Shown: one piece after another, positions 1 through 7,892 of the stretch
How positions within the stretch are numbered: position 1 is the first letter of the stretch
Layout of the letters: every line of letters starts with the position of its first letter
Assembly: GCA_000715855.1 (NCBI GenBank)
Contig: KL571218.1
Coordinates: 7,683 to 15,763, forward strand
Origin: Actinoplanes liguriensis
Lineage (GTDB): Bacteria > Actinomycetota > Actinomycetes > Mycobacteriales > Micromonosporaceae
Reading direction: 5' to 3'
Length of the DNA: 8,081 nt
The notes under the pieces: generated by a model
Seen by the model: only the letters and a program-made list of their open reading frames with translations
What the model was told of the DNA's origin: nothing
The model's database searches: none
Made by a program: the position numbers and the translations under genes

Positions 1-14
1 TGTATAAGAGACAG
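1..14. other. Residual Tn5/Nextera mosaic-end adapter
   Basis: The first 14 bases, TGTATAAGAGACAG, are identical to the 3' end of the 19-base Tn5 mosaic end used in transposase-based library kits. The bases sit exactly at the window edge and are followed directly by sequence that continues the M28 peptidase reading frame. They are AT-richer than everything around them. I read this as untrimmed adapter at a contig end, not as genomic DNA; a real Tn5 insertion in this organism is much less likely. Confidence 0.93.
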
Positions 15-1089
15 CCTCCCAGGCGAGCGCCGCGACCGCCAGCAGCGCTATCCCGGCGAGCACCCAGACCAGCGTGCCGGGATAGCGCACCAGCACGCCG
101 AACGCCGGGAAGTAGGTGGCGTCGCCGGACGCCTTCGCGGTGGCGAGGTCCTTCGTGTCGCCCAGCGTCCGGGTGAGCGCGAGCGCGTTGGCGCCGTGGT
201 GCTGCAGGCTGTCCCGATCCATCGCGGAGGGCAGGTCGGTGGGCGCGTGGTAGACCGCCGCGCCGTCGATGTACGCCGAGTTCAGCCCGGTGAAGCCGGC
301 CTCGCGGAACGCGGTGAAGTCGGTGTCGTTCGGCAGCAGCCGGTAGATCTCGACGGCGAACGAGGTGCCCACCGGGTACGGCGTGTGGGCATACGCCTCG
401 ACGAGCCGCGCGTTCTTCGCCGAGGTCTCGAACATGATCGCCGGACCCGAGCTGCCGCGCGCCTCCAGGTTGATCGCGATGCCGCCGTCGCGGGCCAGGT
501 CGTTCTGCTTGACGAACGCCTCGGCGCCGCAGAGACAGGCCTCCTCGGCGTCGGTCAGCACCAGGACCACGTCGTTGAGCAGCTGACCGCTTTTGGTCAG
601 CGCGCGGGCCGTCTCCAGGATGGTGGCGACGCCGGCCGCGTCGTCGTTGCCGCCGGGGCCGGTCTGCGCCGAGTCGTAGTGCGCGACCAGGAAGATCCGC
701 TTGGTGGAGGCCTTGCCCGGGATCACCGCCACCACGTTGCGGACCCGGGCCAGGCCGGTGCCGCCGGCGCTGGCCGACAACTCGCCGCCCTGGACCGAGA
801 CGGTGTCCTGCACCTGCGGGGTCAGGCCCAGCCCGGTCAGGGTCTGCACCAGGTAGTCACGGACCCGATCGTTGGCCGCGCTGCCGGCCGGATGCGGCGC
901 CGACGCGATCGCCTGCACGGACTGGAAGGCCCGCTCGGCGCTGAACTCGCCGGCCGGCGCGGAGGCCGGGGCCGCGGACGGCGGCAGGATAAACCGGACC
1001 GCGGCGAGGCCCGCGAGGGCGAGCACAGCGAGGACGGCCAGGGCGGCGAAGCCGCGCCGAGCCGGCCGGACGAGGGCGGCGTCACGCAT
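15..1089 (-). CDS. Membrane-anchored M28 family zinc aminopeptidase, 3' end missing
   Basis: A co-catalytic zinc exopeptidase, about 358 codons visible, expected to remove N-terminal residues from peptides outside the membrane. Residues about 13-34 form one hydrophobic segment (signal anchor). The M28 signature follows in order: HYD (H137), GNDDAAG (D149, the bridging Asp), DAEE (E182 general base, E183 ligand), LEARG (E209 in the place of the usual Asp/Glu ligand) and VYHAPTD (H281). The H137-D149 spacing of 12 matches the Streptomyces aminopeptidase. A second hydrophobic stretch begins near residue 340 and is cut by the contig edge, so this is probably the longer ERMP1-like form with a multi-pass C-terminal membrane domain (inference). 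I chose the ATG at 1089 because TTAGAT lies 7 nt upstream, as in a leaderless start; an in-frame ATG at 1098 would add three residues. It is transcribed divergently from the zinc-ribbon gene. Substrate unknown. Confidence 0.9.
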
Positions 1090-1096
1090 GGGTGAC

Positions 1097-1102
1097 ATCT
1101 AA
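1097..1102 (-). promoter_or_regulatory. Candidate -10 element for a leaderless M28 peptidase transcript
   Basis: Read on the minus strand, TTAGAT is followed by 7 bases (GTCACCC) and then the ATG at 1089. This is the spacing of leaderless actinobacterial genes, although the second base departs from the TAnnnT consensus. No Shine-Dalgarno sequence is visible before either candidate ATG, and I see no convincing -35 element. Confidence 0.4.
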
Positions 1103-1119
1103 TCGTGGAGGTACGACAT

Positions 1120-1131
1120 CCGGGTACCCGG
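1120..1131. repeat. Perfect 12-bp palindrome in the divergent promoter region
   Basis: CCGGGTACCCGG is a perfect 12-bp dyad in the 76-base gap between the divergent starts at 1089 and 1166. It lies about 20 bases upstream of both candidate -10 elements, roughly where the -35 boxes would be. It could be an operator shared by both genes. A short palindrome in GC-rich DNA can also arise by chance, so its function is inferred from position only. Confidence 0.4.
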
Positions 1132-1152
1132 TAGATCAATTGGCGCGTGCAA

Positions 1153-1158
1153 TAGCGT
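1153..1158 (+). promoter_or_regulatory. -10 element of leaderless promoter for the zinc-ribbon gene
   Basis: TAGCGT fits TAnnnT and is followed by exactly 7 bases before the GTG start at 1166, so transcription would begin at or next to the start codon. There is no Shine-Dalgarno sequence in front of that GTG, which supports a leaderless message. No clear -35 element is seen. Confidence 0.6.
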
Positions 1159-1165
1159 TGTCGGG

Positions 1166-1522
1166 GTGACTGCCTCGTTCGACCCGGCCGCCGTCATCGC
1201 GGAGTTCATCGACGCGGTGGCTCCGTACAACCCGCAACCGGACGCCCCGCCGGTCGCGTTGCTCGGCCTGCGCACCGCCCTGGGTGACGACACCTTCACC
1301 CTGAGCGATCATGTGATCCGGGCCATGTGTAAAGCCCTGGAGTCCTATCGCGACCCGGAGGACCGGGGCGAGTGCGTTGAGTGTGGCGGTCGCCACCTCG
1401 ACGAGAACCTGCGCTGCAAGGACTGCGGGCGGCTGCACGGCATCCTCGGCCAGGTGATCGCTGATCATGCGCGCCGGGTCGCCGCGTCCGGCGATGGTCA
1501 CGCTCCCAGCGAGCCGGCGTGA
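1166..1522 (+). CDS. Small zinc-ribbon protein of unknown function
   Basis: A 118-residue soluble protein that I cannot assign to a named family. The N-terminal two thirds (about 1-65) look helical and contain no motif I recognise. The C-terminal part carries four cysteines, C70-x2-C73-x10-C84-x2-C87, the spacing of a treble-clef or zinc-ribbon knuckle, with ECGG and DCGR turns typical of such sites. A helical tail follows, ending in a Ser/Ala/Pro-rich stretch. There is no signal peptide or membrane segment, so it is probably cytoplasmic. The GTG start is chosen because a TAnnnT box lies 7 nt upstream and the protein has coding character from that point. The gene lies 92 bases before the phosphatase-kinase operon on the same strand, and its TGA overlaps a GTG (1519) that opens the phosphatase frame. 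Co-transcription is possible. A role in nucleic-acid or protein binding would be a guess. Confidence 0.8.
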   Translation: MTASFDPAAVIAEFIDAVAPYNPQPDAPPVALLGLRTALGDDTFTLSDHVIRAMCKALESYRDPEDRGECVECGGRHLDENLRCKDCGRLHGILGQVIADHARRVAASGDGHAPSEPA

Positions 1523-1549
1523 GGCCAGGTCACGAGGTGGTGACCGGTG

Positions 1550-1578
1550 TTGTGCCGCCGCCCCCGGTAGTACACGAT
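1550..1578 (+). promoter_or_regulatory. Weak candidate promoter for the signalling operon
   Basis: TTGTGC (1550-1555), a 17-base spacer and CACGAT (1573-1578) form a partial match to a housekeeping promoter, 36 bases before the ATG at 1615. The TTG of the -35 and the A..AT of the -10 match consensus; the rest does not. The operon could instead be read through from the zinc-ribbon gene. Confidence 0.25.
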
Positions 1579-1614
1579 TTCCGGGTCACCTCTGCGTCGA
1601 GTGGGGATTCTCCG

Positions 1615-2813
1615 ATGACGGATCGTTCGCTCGCCTCCAGTACGTATGCGCTCAGCCAGCAGCACCTGGAGCGGTTGCGGGTTCTGCTGGTCGAGGACGA
1701 CGAGGGCGATGCCTTCCTGGTCCGGGAGTTGCTCACCGAGGCTCAGGCGCCGTTCGAGCTGTCTGTCGCGAGCAGCCTGCGGGAGGCCCGCGAGCTGGTC
1801 GGCAACGCCGAGTGCGTGCTCCTCGACCTCGGCCTGCCGGATGCCGAGGGCATCGACGGGCTCCGCAAGCTGCTGGCCGTCGCCGGCAGCGCGGCGGTCT
1901 GCGTGCTCACCGGCCGCTCCGACGAGCACCTGGGTGTCCAAGCGGTCGCCGAGGGTGCTCAGGACTATCTGGTCAAGGGCCAGGTCGACGGCGTCTGGCT
2001 GGTCCGCGCGCTGCGGTACGCGGTCGAGCGCAAACGCGCCGACGAGGCCGCCCGCCGGCTGCGGGAGGTGGAGTTGCGGCAGGAGGAGTCGGCGCGCCTG
2101 GAGCGCGGCCTGCTGCCCAAACCGCTGATGCAGACCACCGAGGTGCAGGTCGAGACGTTCTACCGGTCCGGTCGCGCGGCCGGTCTGCTCGGTGGCGACT
2201 TTTTCGACGTGGTGCAGATCGGCGAGGACAAGCTGCACGTCATCGTCGGCGACGTCTGCGGGCACGGGGTGGACGAGGCGGCGCTCGGCGTCGAGCTCCG
2301 GGTCGCCTGGCGCGCGCTGGTGCTCGCCGGGGTGCCCGAGGAACAGGTGCTCGCCTCGCTGGAGCAGGTGCTGATGACCGAGCGGCGGGCCCGGGAGGTG
2401 TTCGCCACGGTCGCCTCGGCCACGATCGACCTGGTACGGAACCGCGCGACGGTCCGCCTGGCCGGTCACCCGCCGCCGGTCGTGCTCGGCGAGGGCCGGG
2501 TCACGCCGGTGCACGCGCGTACCGGAATCGTGCTCGGGGTACGACCTACCCCTACACCCGCGACGGAGCTGGAGTTCGCCGGCGATGACTGGTCTTTGCT
2601 GATGTACACCGACGGTCTGATCGAGGGGCACACCGGCCCCGGGAACGAGCGTTTGGACGTGGACGGGCTCTGCAAGCTGCTTGACGAGCCGGGCGCGCGG
2701 GAGATCCCGCTGGCCGGTCTTCCGGCGTGGCTGGTCGACCGTGCGGATCGGGACAACGGCGGCCCGCTCACCGACGACGTGGCGATGCTGCTGATCTCGC
2801 GGGGTGGTGGGCG

Positions 2814-2817
<4 letters not shown>
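1615..2817 (+). CDS. Response regulator with PP2C (SpoIIE-type) serine/threonine phosphatase output
   Basis: A 400-residue cytoplasmic signalling protein with two domains. Residues 21-135 are a receiver with the full active site: acidic cluster E27-D28-D29, phosphoacceptor D71 (LLDLGLPDAEG), T99 and K121. A charged helical linker (about 136-170) leads to a PP2C-like phosphatase of the SpoIIE/RsbU kind: GGDFFDV (D195), GDVCGHG (D213), MYTDG (D333) and LTDDVAM (D387/D388) supply the metal-binding aspartates. In this family the phosphatase dephosphorylates serine/threonine on a partner protein, often an anti-anti-sigma factor, and here the receiver would gate it. The ATG at 1615 is preferred because a GGGGA-type ribosome site lies just upstream and homology-like sequence starts there. 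A GTG at 1519, overlapping the upstream stop, would add 32 residues with no recognisable fold. The stop overlaps the kinase start as ATGA, so the two are translationally coupled. Its target is not in the window. Confidence 0.92.
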
Positions 2818-4411
<1,594 letters not shown>

Positions 4412-4415
<4 letters not shown>

Positions 4416-4864
4416 GCTTTGAGCGGGAGAGTGGCACCCCCATCGAGGTCCTTCTGGTCGAGGACGATCCCGGTGACGTGCTGATGACGCAGGAGGCGTT
4501 CGAGGAGCACAAGGTCCGCAACAAGCTGAACGTGGTGTCGGACGGCGCCGAGGCGCTCGCCTACCTGCGTCGCGAGGGGCAGTACGCGAACTCCGTACGT
4601 CCGGATCTGATCCTCCTCGATCTGAACCTGCCCCGGCGGGACGGGCGCGAGGTGCTCGAGGAGATCAAGAAGGACGACGAGCTGGGGCGCATCCCGGTGG
4701 TCGTGCTCACCACCTCCTCCGCGGACGAGGACATCCTGCGCAGCTACCAGTTGCACGCGAACGCGTACGTGACCAAGCCGGTCGACTTCGAGCGGTTCAT
4801 CGCGGTGATACGGCAGATCGACGAGTTCTTCGTCAGCGTCGTGAAGTTGCCCCCGCGTGCTTGA
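4412..4864 (+). CDS. Single-domain response regulator, Rcp1 type
   Basis: A 150-residue receiver with no output domain. The active site is complete: acidic residues E17-D18-D19, phosphoacceptor D70 ([11 protein letters not shown]), T100 and K122 followed by P123. The extended loop after the second strand (about 51-63, [13 protein letters not shown]) and the long C-terminal helix are typical of Rcp1-like regulators, the usual partners of phytochrome-type kinases. Its ATG overlaps the kinase stop as ATGA, and its last 8 bases overlap the next gene. With no DNA-binding or enzymatic domain it must act by protein contact: as a phosphate shuttle or sink for the kinase, or by binding a partner. Competing with the receiver of the phosphatase for the same kinase is one possibility (inference). 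Confidence 0.93.
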
Positions 4865-5675
4865 TCAAGTTTCCGATCTCATCCGTGAGGTCGCGCAGAC
4901 CGTCGTGCTGCCCCGCTTCCGGAAGCTGTCCGCCGACGAGGTGCACCAGAAGTCGCCCGGCGACCTGGTGACGATCGCCGACCAGGAGTCCGAGCGCGCA
5001 CTGACCAGCGGTCTGACCGCGCTGCTCCCCGGTTCCGTGGTGGTCGGCGAGGAAGCGGTCGCCGACGATCCCGCGGTCCGCGACCGGATCGGCGCGGGCG
5101 GTGCGGTGTGGATCGTCGACCCGGTCGACGGCACCAACAACTTCGCCGCCGGGAAAACCCCGTTCTGCGTGATGGCCGCCCTGGTCAAGGACGGTGAGAC
5201 GGTCGCCGGCTGGATCCTCGACGTGGTCGAGGACAGCCTCACCGTGGCCGAGCTCGGCGCCGGCGCCTTCCGCGACGGCGTGCGGCTGAAGACCCGGGGT
5301 GACGCCCCGGCCGCGACCGGGCTGCACGGCGTGATCTCCCGGAAGTATCTGCCGGGCCACCTGCGCGATCAGGTGGACGCGCACGGCGGCGCGCTGGGCG
5401 GTTACACCACCGGGCGGCACTGCGCCGGCTACGAGTACCCGGCGATCGTCGTCGACGAGCAGCAGTTCGGCCTCTTCTGGCGGATCCAGCCGTGGGACCA
5501 CGCGCCCGGCACGCTGATCGTCCGCGAGGCCGGCGGCGTCACGCGGCACCTGGACGGCCTCGAATACCAGCCGGTCGACCGTCAGCGCGGGCTTCTCGTC
5601 GCGGCGAACGAGGAGATCTGGCAAACCGTGCAGACCACACTTTTCCCGGACGGTCCGCCGATTATCGAGGACTGA
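4857..5675 (+). CDS. Inositol monophosphatase family phosphatase
   Basis: A 272-residue cytoplasmic, Mg-dependent sugar/nucleotide phosphatase of the IMPase superfamily, at full family length. Metal-binding motifs are intact: GEE (E65/E66), the hallmark DPVDGTNNF (D88, D91, T93), and [15 protein letters not shown] near the C-terminus (W213, D214). The GTG at 4857 is the first possible start, because an in-frame stop lies at 4842-4844, and it is needed to keep the first helix. It overlaps the regulator's stop by 8 bases and has no Shine-Dalgarno sequence, so translation probably depends on ribosomes finishing the upstream gene. Substrates in this family include myo-inositol phosphate, 3'-phosphoadenosine phosphate, fructose 1,6-bisphosphate and histidinol phosphate, and the motifs do not decide between them. 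Actinobacteria make inositol for mycothiol and phosphatidylinositol. Its place as the last gene of a signalling operon is unusual. Confidence 0.92.
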   Translation: MLDQVSDLIREVAQTVVLPRFRKLSADEVHQKSPGDLVTIADQESERALTSGLTALLPGSVVVGEEAVADDPAVRDRIGAGGAVWIVDPVDGTNNFAAGKTPFCVMAALVKDGETVAGWILDVVEDSLTVAELGAGAFRDGVRLKTRGDAPAATGLHGVISRKYLPGHLRDQVDAHGGALGGYTTGRHCAGYEYPAIVVDEQQFGLFWRIQPWDHAPGTLIVREAGGVTRHLDGLEYQPVDRQRGLLVAANEEIWQTVQTTLFPDGPPIIED

Positions 5676-5691
5676 TTTCGGTACGGCGTGG

Positions 5692-5712
5692 CGGATCTCA
5701 CACCGGGATCCG
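5692..5712 (+). terminator. Weak hairpin after the signalling operon
   Basis: CGGATC (5692-5697) and GATCCG (5707-5712) can pair as a 6-bp stem with a 9-base loop, 16 bases after the IMPase stop. No run of T follows. It could slow or end transcription or be a chance dyad; it is the only hairpin I can see between the operon and the next promoter. Confidence 0.25.
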
Positions 5713-5731
5713 GCGGGAGCACTCCGCGATC

Positions 5732-5737
5732 TACCGT
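5732..5737 (+). promoter_or_regulatory. -10 element of leaderless promoter for the SDR gene
   Basis: TACCGT matches TAnnnT and is followed by 6 bases before the ATG at 5744. There is no Shine-Dalgarno sequence. The dehydrogenase is therefore probably transcribed from its own promoter and not only as the tail of the upstream operon. A -35 element is not evident. Confidence 0.55.
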
Positions 5738-5743
5738 GCCGGT

Positions 5744-6517
5744 ATGACCTCGTACCTCGATGAGCTCTTCGGGTTGAGTGGGCGGACCGCGGTGGTGACC
5801 GGCGGCAGCTCCGGGATCGGCCGCGAGATCGCCCTCGCCCTGGGTCGTGCCGGCGCTCGCGTCGTGCTGGTGGCCCGGCGCGAGGGCCCGATGGCCGAGG
5901 TGGTCGCCGAGCTGGAAAAACTCGGCGCCGAGAGCGGCGCCATCTCCGCCGACCTCGCTGACCGCGAGGCGGTGCGGGCCGCGATCACAAAGATCATTTC
6001 GCGGTACGGCGTTCCGGACGTCCTGGTCAACTCGGCCGGCGTCAACCTGCGCCCGCCGCTCGGCGAGCTCACCGAGGACGTCTGGGATCTCACCGTGGCG
6101 GCCAACCTCACCGCGCCGTTCCTGCTCGGGCAAGCCTTCGGGCCGGTGATGGCCGAACGCGGCTGGGGCCGGATCATCAACCTCGTCTCCCAGCAGGCGT
6201 TCCGTGCCTACGGCAACAGCGGCGCCTACGGTGCGGCCAAAGCCGGCCTGGTCGGGCTCACCCGATCGCAAGCCGAGGCGTGGTCGCGGCACGGAGTCTG
6301 CGTGAACGCGATCGCGCCCGGCGTGGTGCACACACCGCTGACCGAAGCGGTCTTCGCCGATCCCACGAAAGTGTCCGCCCACGCCGCCCGGACCATGATC
6401 GGGCGCAACGGTCTGCCCGCGGATTTCGCCGGATGTGCCGTATTCCTGGCGAGCGGCGCTAGTCAAGCGGTGACCGGACAGACACTCTTCGTCGACGGCG
6501 GATATTCGGCCACCTGA
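5744..6517 (+). CDS. Short-chain dehydrogenase/reductase (SDR), classical type
   Basis: A 257-residue NAD(P)-dependent oxidoreductase of classical SDR length. The cofactor motif TGGSSGIG is at 19-26, followed by the second strand VVLVARR, whose arginines suggest NADP preference. NSAG at 96-99 replaces the usual NNAG. The catalytic tetrad is complete: N121, S149, Y162 and K166 (YGAAK). The C-terminal end, VTGQTLFVDGGYSAT, is typical of the family. The N-terminus (LFGLSGRTAVVTGG) resembles gluconate 5-dehydrogenase and 2-deoxy-gluconate 3-dehydrogenase relatives, but SDR substrates cannot be read from sequence alone. The frame stays open upstream of 5744; I chose this ATG because the family's N-terminus begins here and a TAnnnT box sits 6 nt before it. 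It lies 68 bases after the IMPase gene with its own promoter, so a functional link is not implied. Confidence 0.92.
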   Translation: MTSYLDELFGLSGRTAVVTGGSSGIGREIALALGRAGARVVLVARREGPMAEVVAELEKLGAESGAISADLADREAVRAAITKIISRYGVPDVLVNSAGVNLRPPLGELTEDVWDLTVAANLTAPFLLGQAFGPVMAERGWGRIINLVSQQAFRAYGNSGAYGAAKAGLVGLTRSQAEAWSRHGVCVNAIAPGVVHTPLTEAVFADPTKVSAHAARTMIGRNGLPADFAGCAVFLASGASQAVTGQTLFVDGGYSAT

Positions 6518-6544
6518 TCGATCTCCCTCTCTCCAGGGTCGGCA

Positions 6545-6557
6545 CGGTAAAGTACCG
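6545..6557 (+). promoter_or_regulatory. Candidate -10 box within an inverted repeat
   Basis: TAAAGT (6548-6553) fits TAnnnT and would start transcription near 6560, giving a short leader of about 20 bases before the GTG at 6581. The box lies inside the dyad CGGTA-AAG-TACCG (6545-6557), so a protein bound to the dyad would block it. No clear -35 element is seen. Confidence 0.4.
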
Positions 6558-6570
6558 GCGCTCACGACTT

Positions 6571-6575
6571 GGAGG
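6571..6575 (+). promoter_or_regulatory. Strong Shine-Dalgarno site that sets the GTG start
   Basis: GGAGG stands 5 bases before the GTG at 6581. It fixes this GTG as the start in preference to the in-frame TTG at 6569, which overlaps the site itself. It contrasts with the leaderless starts of several other genes in the window. Confidence 0.8.
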
Positions 6576-6580
6576 TTTCC

Positions 6581-7615
6581 GTGGCGGCCATCCCCCCGCT
6601 TGGTTTCCGCACCGTGTCTTCGCGACGTCCCGGTGCGCTCGTCGCTCTCGTAGCGGCCGTCGTCACTGCGGTCCTCGCCCTCTCCGGGACGGCGGCGTGG
6701 GCCGCGGACCCCGAAGGCGGCACCAAGAAACTGCGGGCCAACCTCGAAGCCGCCGCCAAAGGCTACGACCAGGCGAAGACGAAACTCGCCGCGTCCAAGA
6801 AACGGCAGACCCAGCTGAACGCGACGATGAAATCGGCGCAGGAGCGGGCCGACCGGCTGACCACACGCGTCGCCGCGGTCGCCAACCGGTCCTACCAGCT
6901 CGGCCGGATGAGCACCGTGATGCTGCTGCTCAACAGCGGAGACCCGGACAGCTTCGTCGAGCGGGTGCAGGGCCTCGACATGCTCGCCCAGTTGGACGGC
7001 AGCACGCTCGCGTCGTACAAGGCAGACATCGAGACCACCAAGAAGGCCCAGACCGCGCTGAAAGCCGAGATCCTCGAGCAGCAGCGGCAGGTCAAAGTGA
7101 TGGAAGGCAAGAAGAAACAGGCCGAGACCGCGCTCGCCGAAGTCGGTGGCGGATCCGCCGGCGGCTTCATCGACGCGTCCTCGCCGGCCGCCGAGCCCGC
7201 GCCGCGGAACTCGGACGGCTCGTGGCCGAAGGAGTCGTGCACCGTCGACGACCCGACCTCGACCGGGTGCATCACGCCGCGGACCCTGCACGCCTACCAG
7301 CAGGCGCGGGCGGACGGGTTCACCCACTACACGGTGTGCTGGAGCCAGCGGTCGTCCGGCGAGCACCCGAAGGGGCGGGCCTGCGACTTCTCGGCCAACG
7401 CCAGCACGTTCAAGGACGCGGCCGCTACCGGGAGCGACAAGGCCTACGGGGATCGTCTGGCCGCCTACTTCGTGAAGAACGCGGACAAGCTCGGCGTGAT
7501 GTATGTGATCTGGTATCGCCAGATCTGGATGCCGAGCACCGGATGGCGTGCGTACAGCGCCAGCGGCGGCCCGTCGGTCGTACACACCAACCACGTGCAC
7601 CTCTCCATGCTCTGA
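6581..7615 (+). CDS. Secreted coiled-coil protein with DD-peptidase/Hedgehog-like C-terminal domain
   Basis: A 344-residue exported protein. Residues 1-41 form a signal peptide with a long hydrophobic core and an AWA cleavage site before A42. Residues about 47-187 are a Lys/Ala/Gln-rich coiled coil, like the N-terminal regulatory region of PcsB/RipA-type wall hydrolases. A Gly/Ser/Pro linker (188-219) leads to a compact C-terminal domain. That domain carries H262-x2-G-x-A-x-D269, the metal-binding pattern of M15 DD-peptidases, and a terminal HTNHVHLSM (H338, H340) that would supply the remaining ligand. Four cysteines (C220, C230, C253, C268) lie in or next to this domain and could form two disulfides, as expected outside the cell. 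The likely role is peptidoglycan peptide cleavage or binding at the cell surface (inference); the serine two residues before the M15 histidine is absent here (G260), so activity is not certain. It is monocistronic: own promoter upstream and a hairpin downstream. Confidence 0.85.
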   Translation: MAAIPPLGFRTVSSRRPGALVALVAAVVTAVLALSGTAAWAADPEGGTKKLRANLEAAAKGYDQAKTKLAASKKRQTQLNATMKSAQERADRLTTRVAAVANRSYQLGRMSTVMLLLNSGDPDSFVERVQGLDMLAQLDGSTLASYKADIETTKKAQTALKAEILEQQRQVKVMEGKKKQAETALAEVGGGSAGGFIDASSPAAEPAPRNSDGSWPKESCTVDDPTSTGCITPRTLHAYQQARADGFTHYTVCWSQRSSGEHPKGRACDFSANASTFKDAAATGSDKAYGDRLAAYFVKNADKLGVMYVIWYRQIWMPSTGWRAYSASGGPSVVHTNHVHLSML

Positions 7616-7651
7616 CCGTCCCATCTCCTGCGAGCGCGGCGGTTTTCCAGT

Positions 7652-7680
7652 GGCCGCGGGCCGGGTGCGACCCCGCGGCT
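7652..7680 (+). terminator. Hairpin after the secreted coiled-coil protein gene
   Basis: GCCGCGGG (7653-7660) pairs perfectly with CCCGCGGC (7672-7679), and a G-T pair can extend the stem to 9 bp; the loop is 11 bases. It begins 37 bases after the stop codon and is followed by only two more T residues. Strong GC hairpins with poor T-tracts are common as terminators in actinobacteria. Its right arm runs into the first full 57-bp repeat unit. Confidence 0.5.
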
Positions 7681-7845
7681 TTCCGGCGGGTGCGGGCCTG
7701 ACCAGGCGGCCTCTCCGGTGAGCGTGGCCCGGCGGCTTTCCGGCGGATGCGGGCGTGACCAGGCGGCCTCTCCGGAGATCGCGGCCCGGCAGCTTTTCCG
7801 GTGGGCGCGGTGGGGGCGGGCGGCGTCCCCTGCCGGTGGGGCAGG
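7675..7845. repeat. 57-bp tandem repeat, two good copies and one decayed copy
   Basis: Unit 1 (7675-7731) and unit 2 (7732-7788) agree at 52 of 57 positions by eye. A third unit (7789-7845) starts with the same GC-GCTTT-CCGG core at the same 57-base period but drifts after about 25 bases and includes an extra T. A further core-like copy (GCGGTTTTCCAGTGG) occurs at 7639. The array fills most of the 277-base gap between the coiled-coil gene and the right-hand gene. The period is a multiple of three and the minus strand stays open through it, but no codon-like conservation or gene signal supports translation. I read it as a non-coding minisatellite. Confidence 0.7.
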
Positions 7846-7879
7846 CGTGGCGTGCGGGGCGGATGTGGCCGGGGACGGA

Positions 7880-7885
7880 TAGCAT
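7880..7885 (+). promoter_or_regulatory. -10 element of leaderless promoter for the right-hand gene
   Basis: TAGCAT fits TAnnnT and is followed by 7 bases before the ATG at 7893. No Shine-Dalgarno sequence is present. The spacing and form match the boxes at 1153 and 5732. Confidence 0.6.
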
Positions 7886-7892
7886 CCCGGCG

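Noticed and set aside
1..14. A genuine Tn5 insertion end.
   Set aside because: The match stops at the window edge and is the part of the mosaic end expected from an untrimmed library adapter. No transposon sequence or target duplication can be shown.
196..1095. A 299-codon plus-strand open frame.
   Set aside because: It is the antisense shadow of the M28 peptidase, whose zinc ligands all lie on the minus strand. The plus-strand product is Arg/Gly-rich and featureless.
1498..2631. A 377-codon minus-strand open frame, and a plus-strand frame at 1467-2588, over the receiver-phosphatase.
   Set aside because: Both overlap a gene with intact receiver and PP2C motifs, and their translations show only GC-driven composition.
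6524..6537. CCCT...AGGG hairpin after the SDR gene as a terminator.
   Set aside because: The stem is only 4 bp and no T-run follows; too weak to call.
7732..7788. Repeat considered as coding for a 19-residue repeat peptide.
   Set aside because: The period divides by three and one strand is open, but there is no start with a ribosome site and the differences between units do not favour third positions in any frame.
7639..7845. Repeat array considered as a CRISPR array.
   Set aside because: The 57-bp units are contiguous, with no unique spacers of uniform length, and no cas genes are nearby.
5582..7885. A 767-codon open frame on the minus strand spanning the SDR gene, the coiled-coil gene and the repeat.
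   Set aside because: It is antisense to two plus-strand genes with complete family motifs. Long antisense frames are expected in DNA with strong G/C third-position bias. Its product is low-complexity Arg/Gly/Pro-rich sequence with no recognisable domain.
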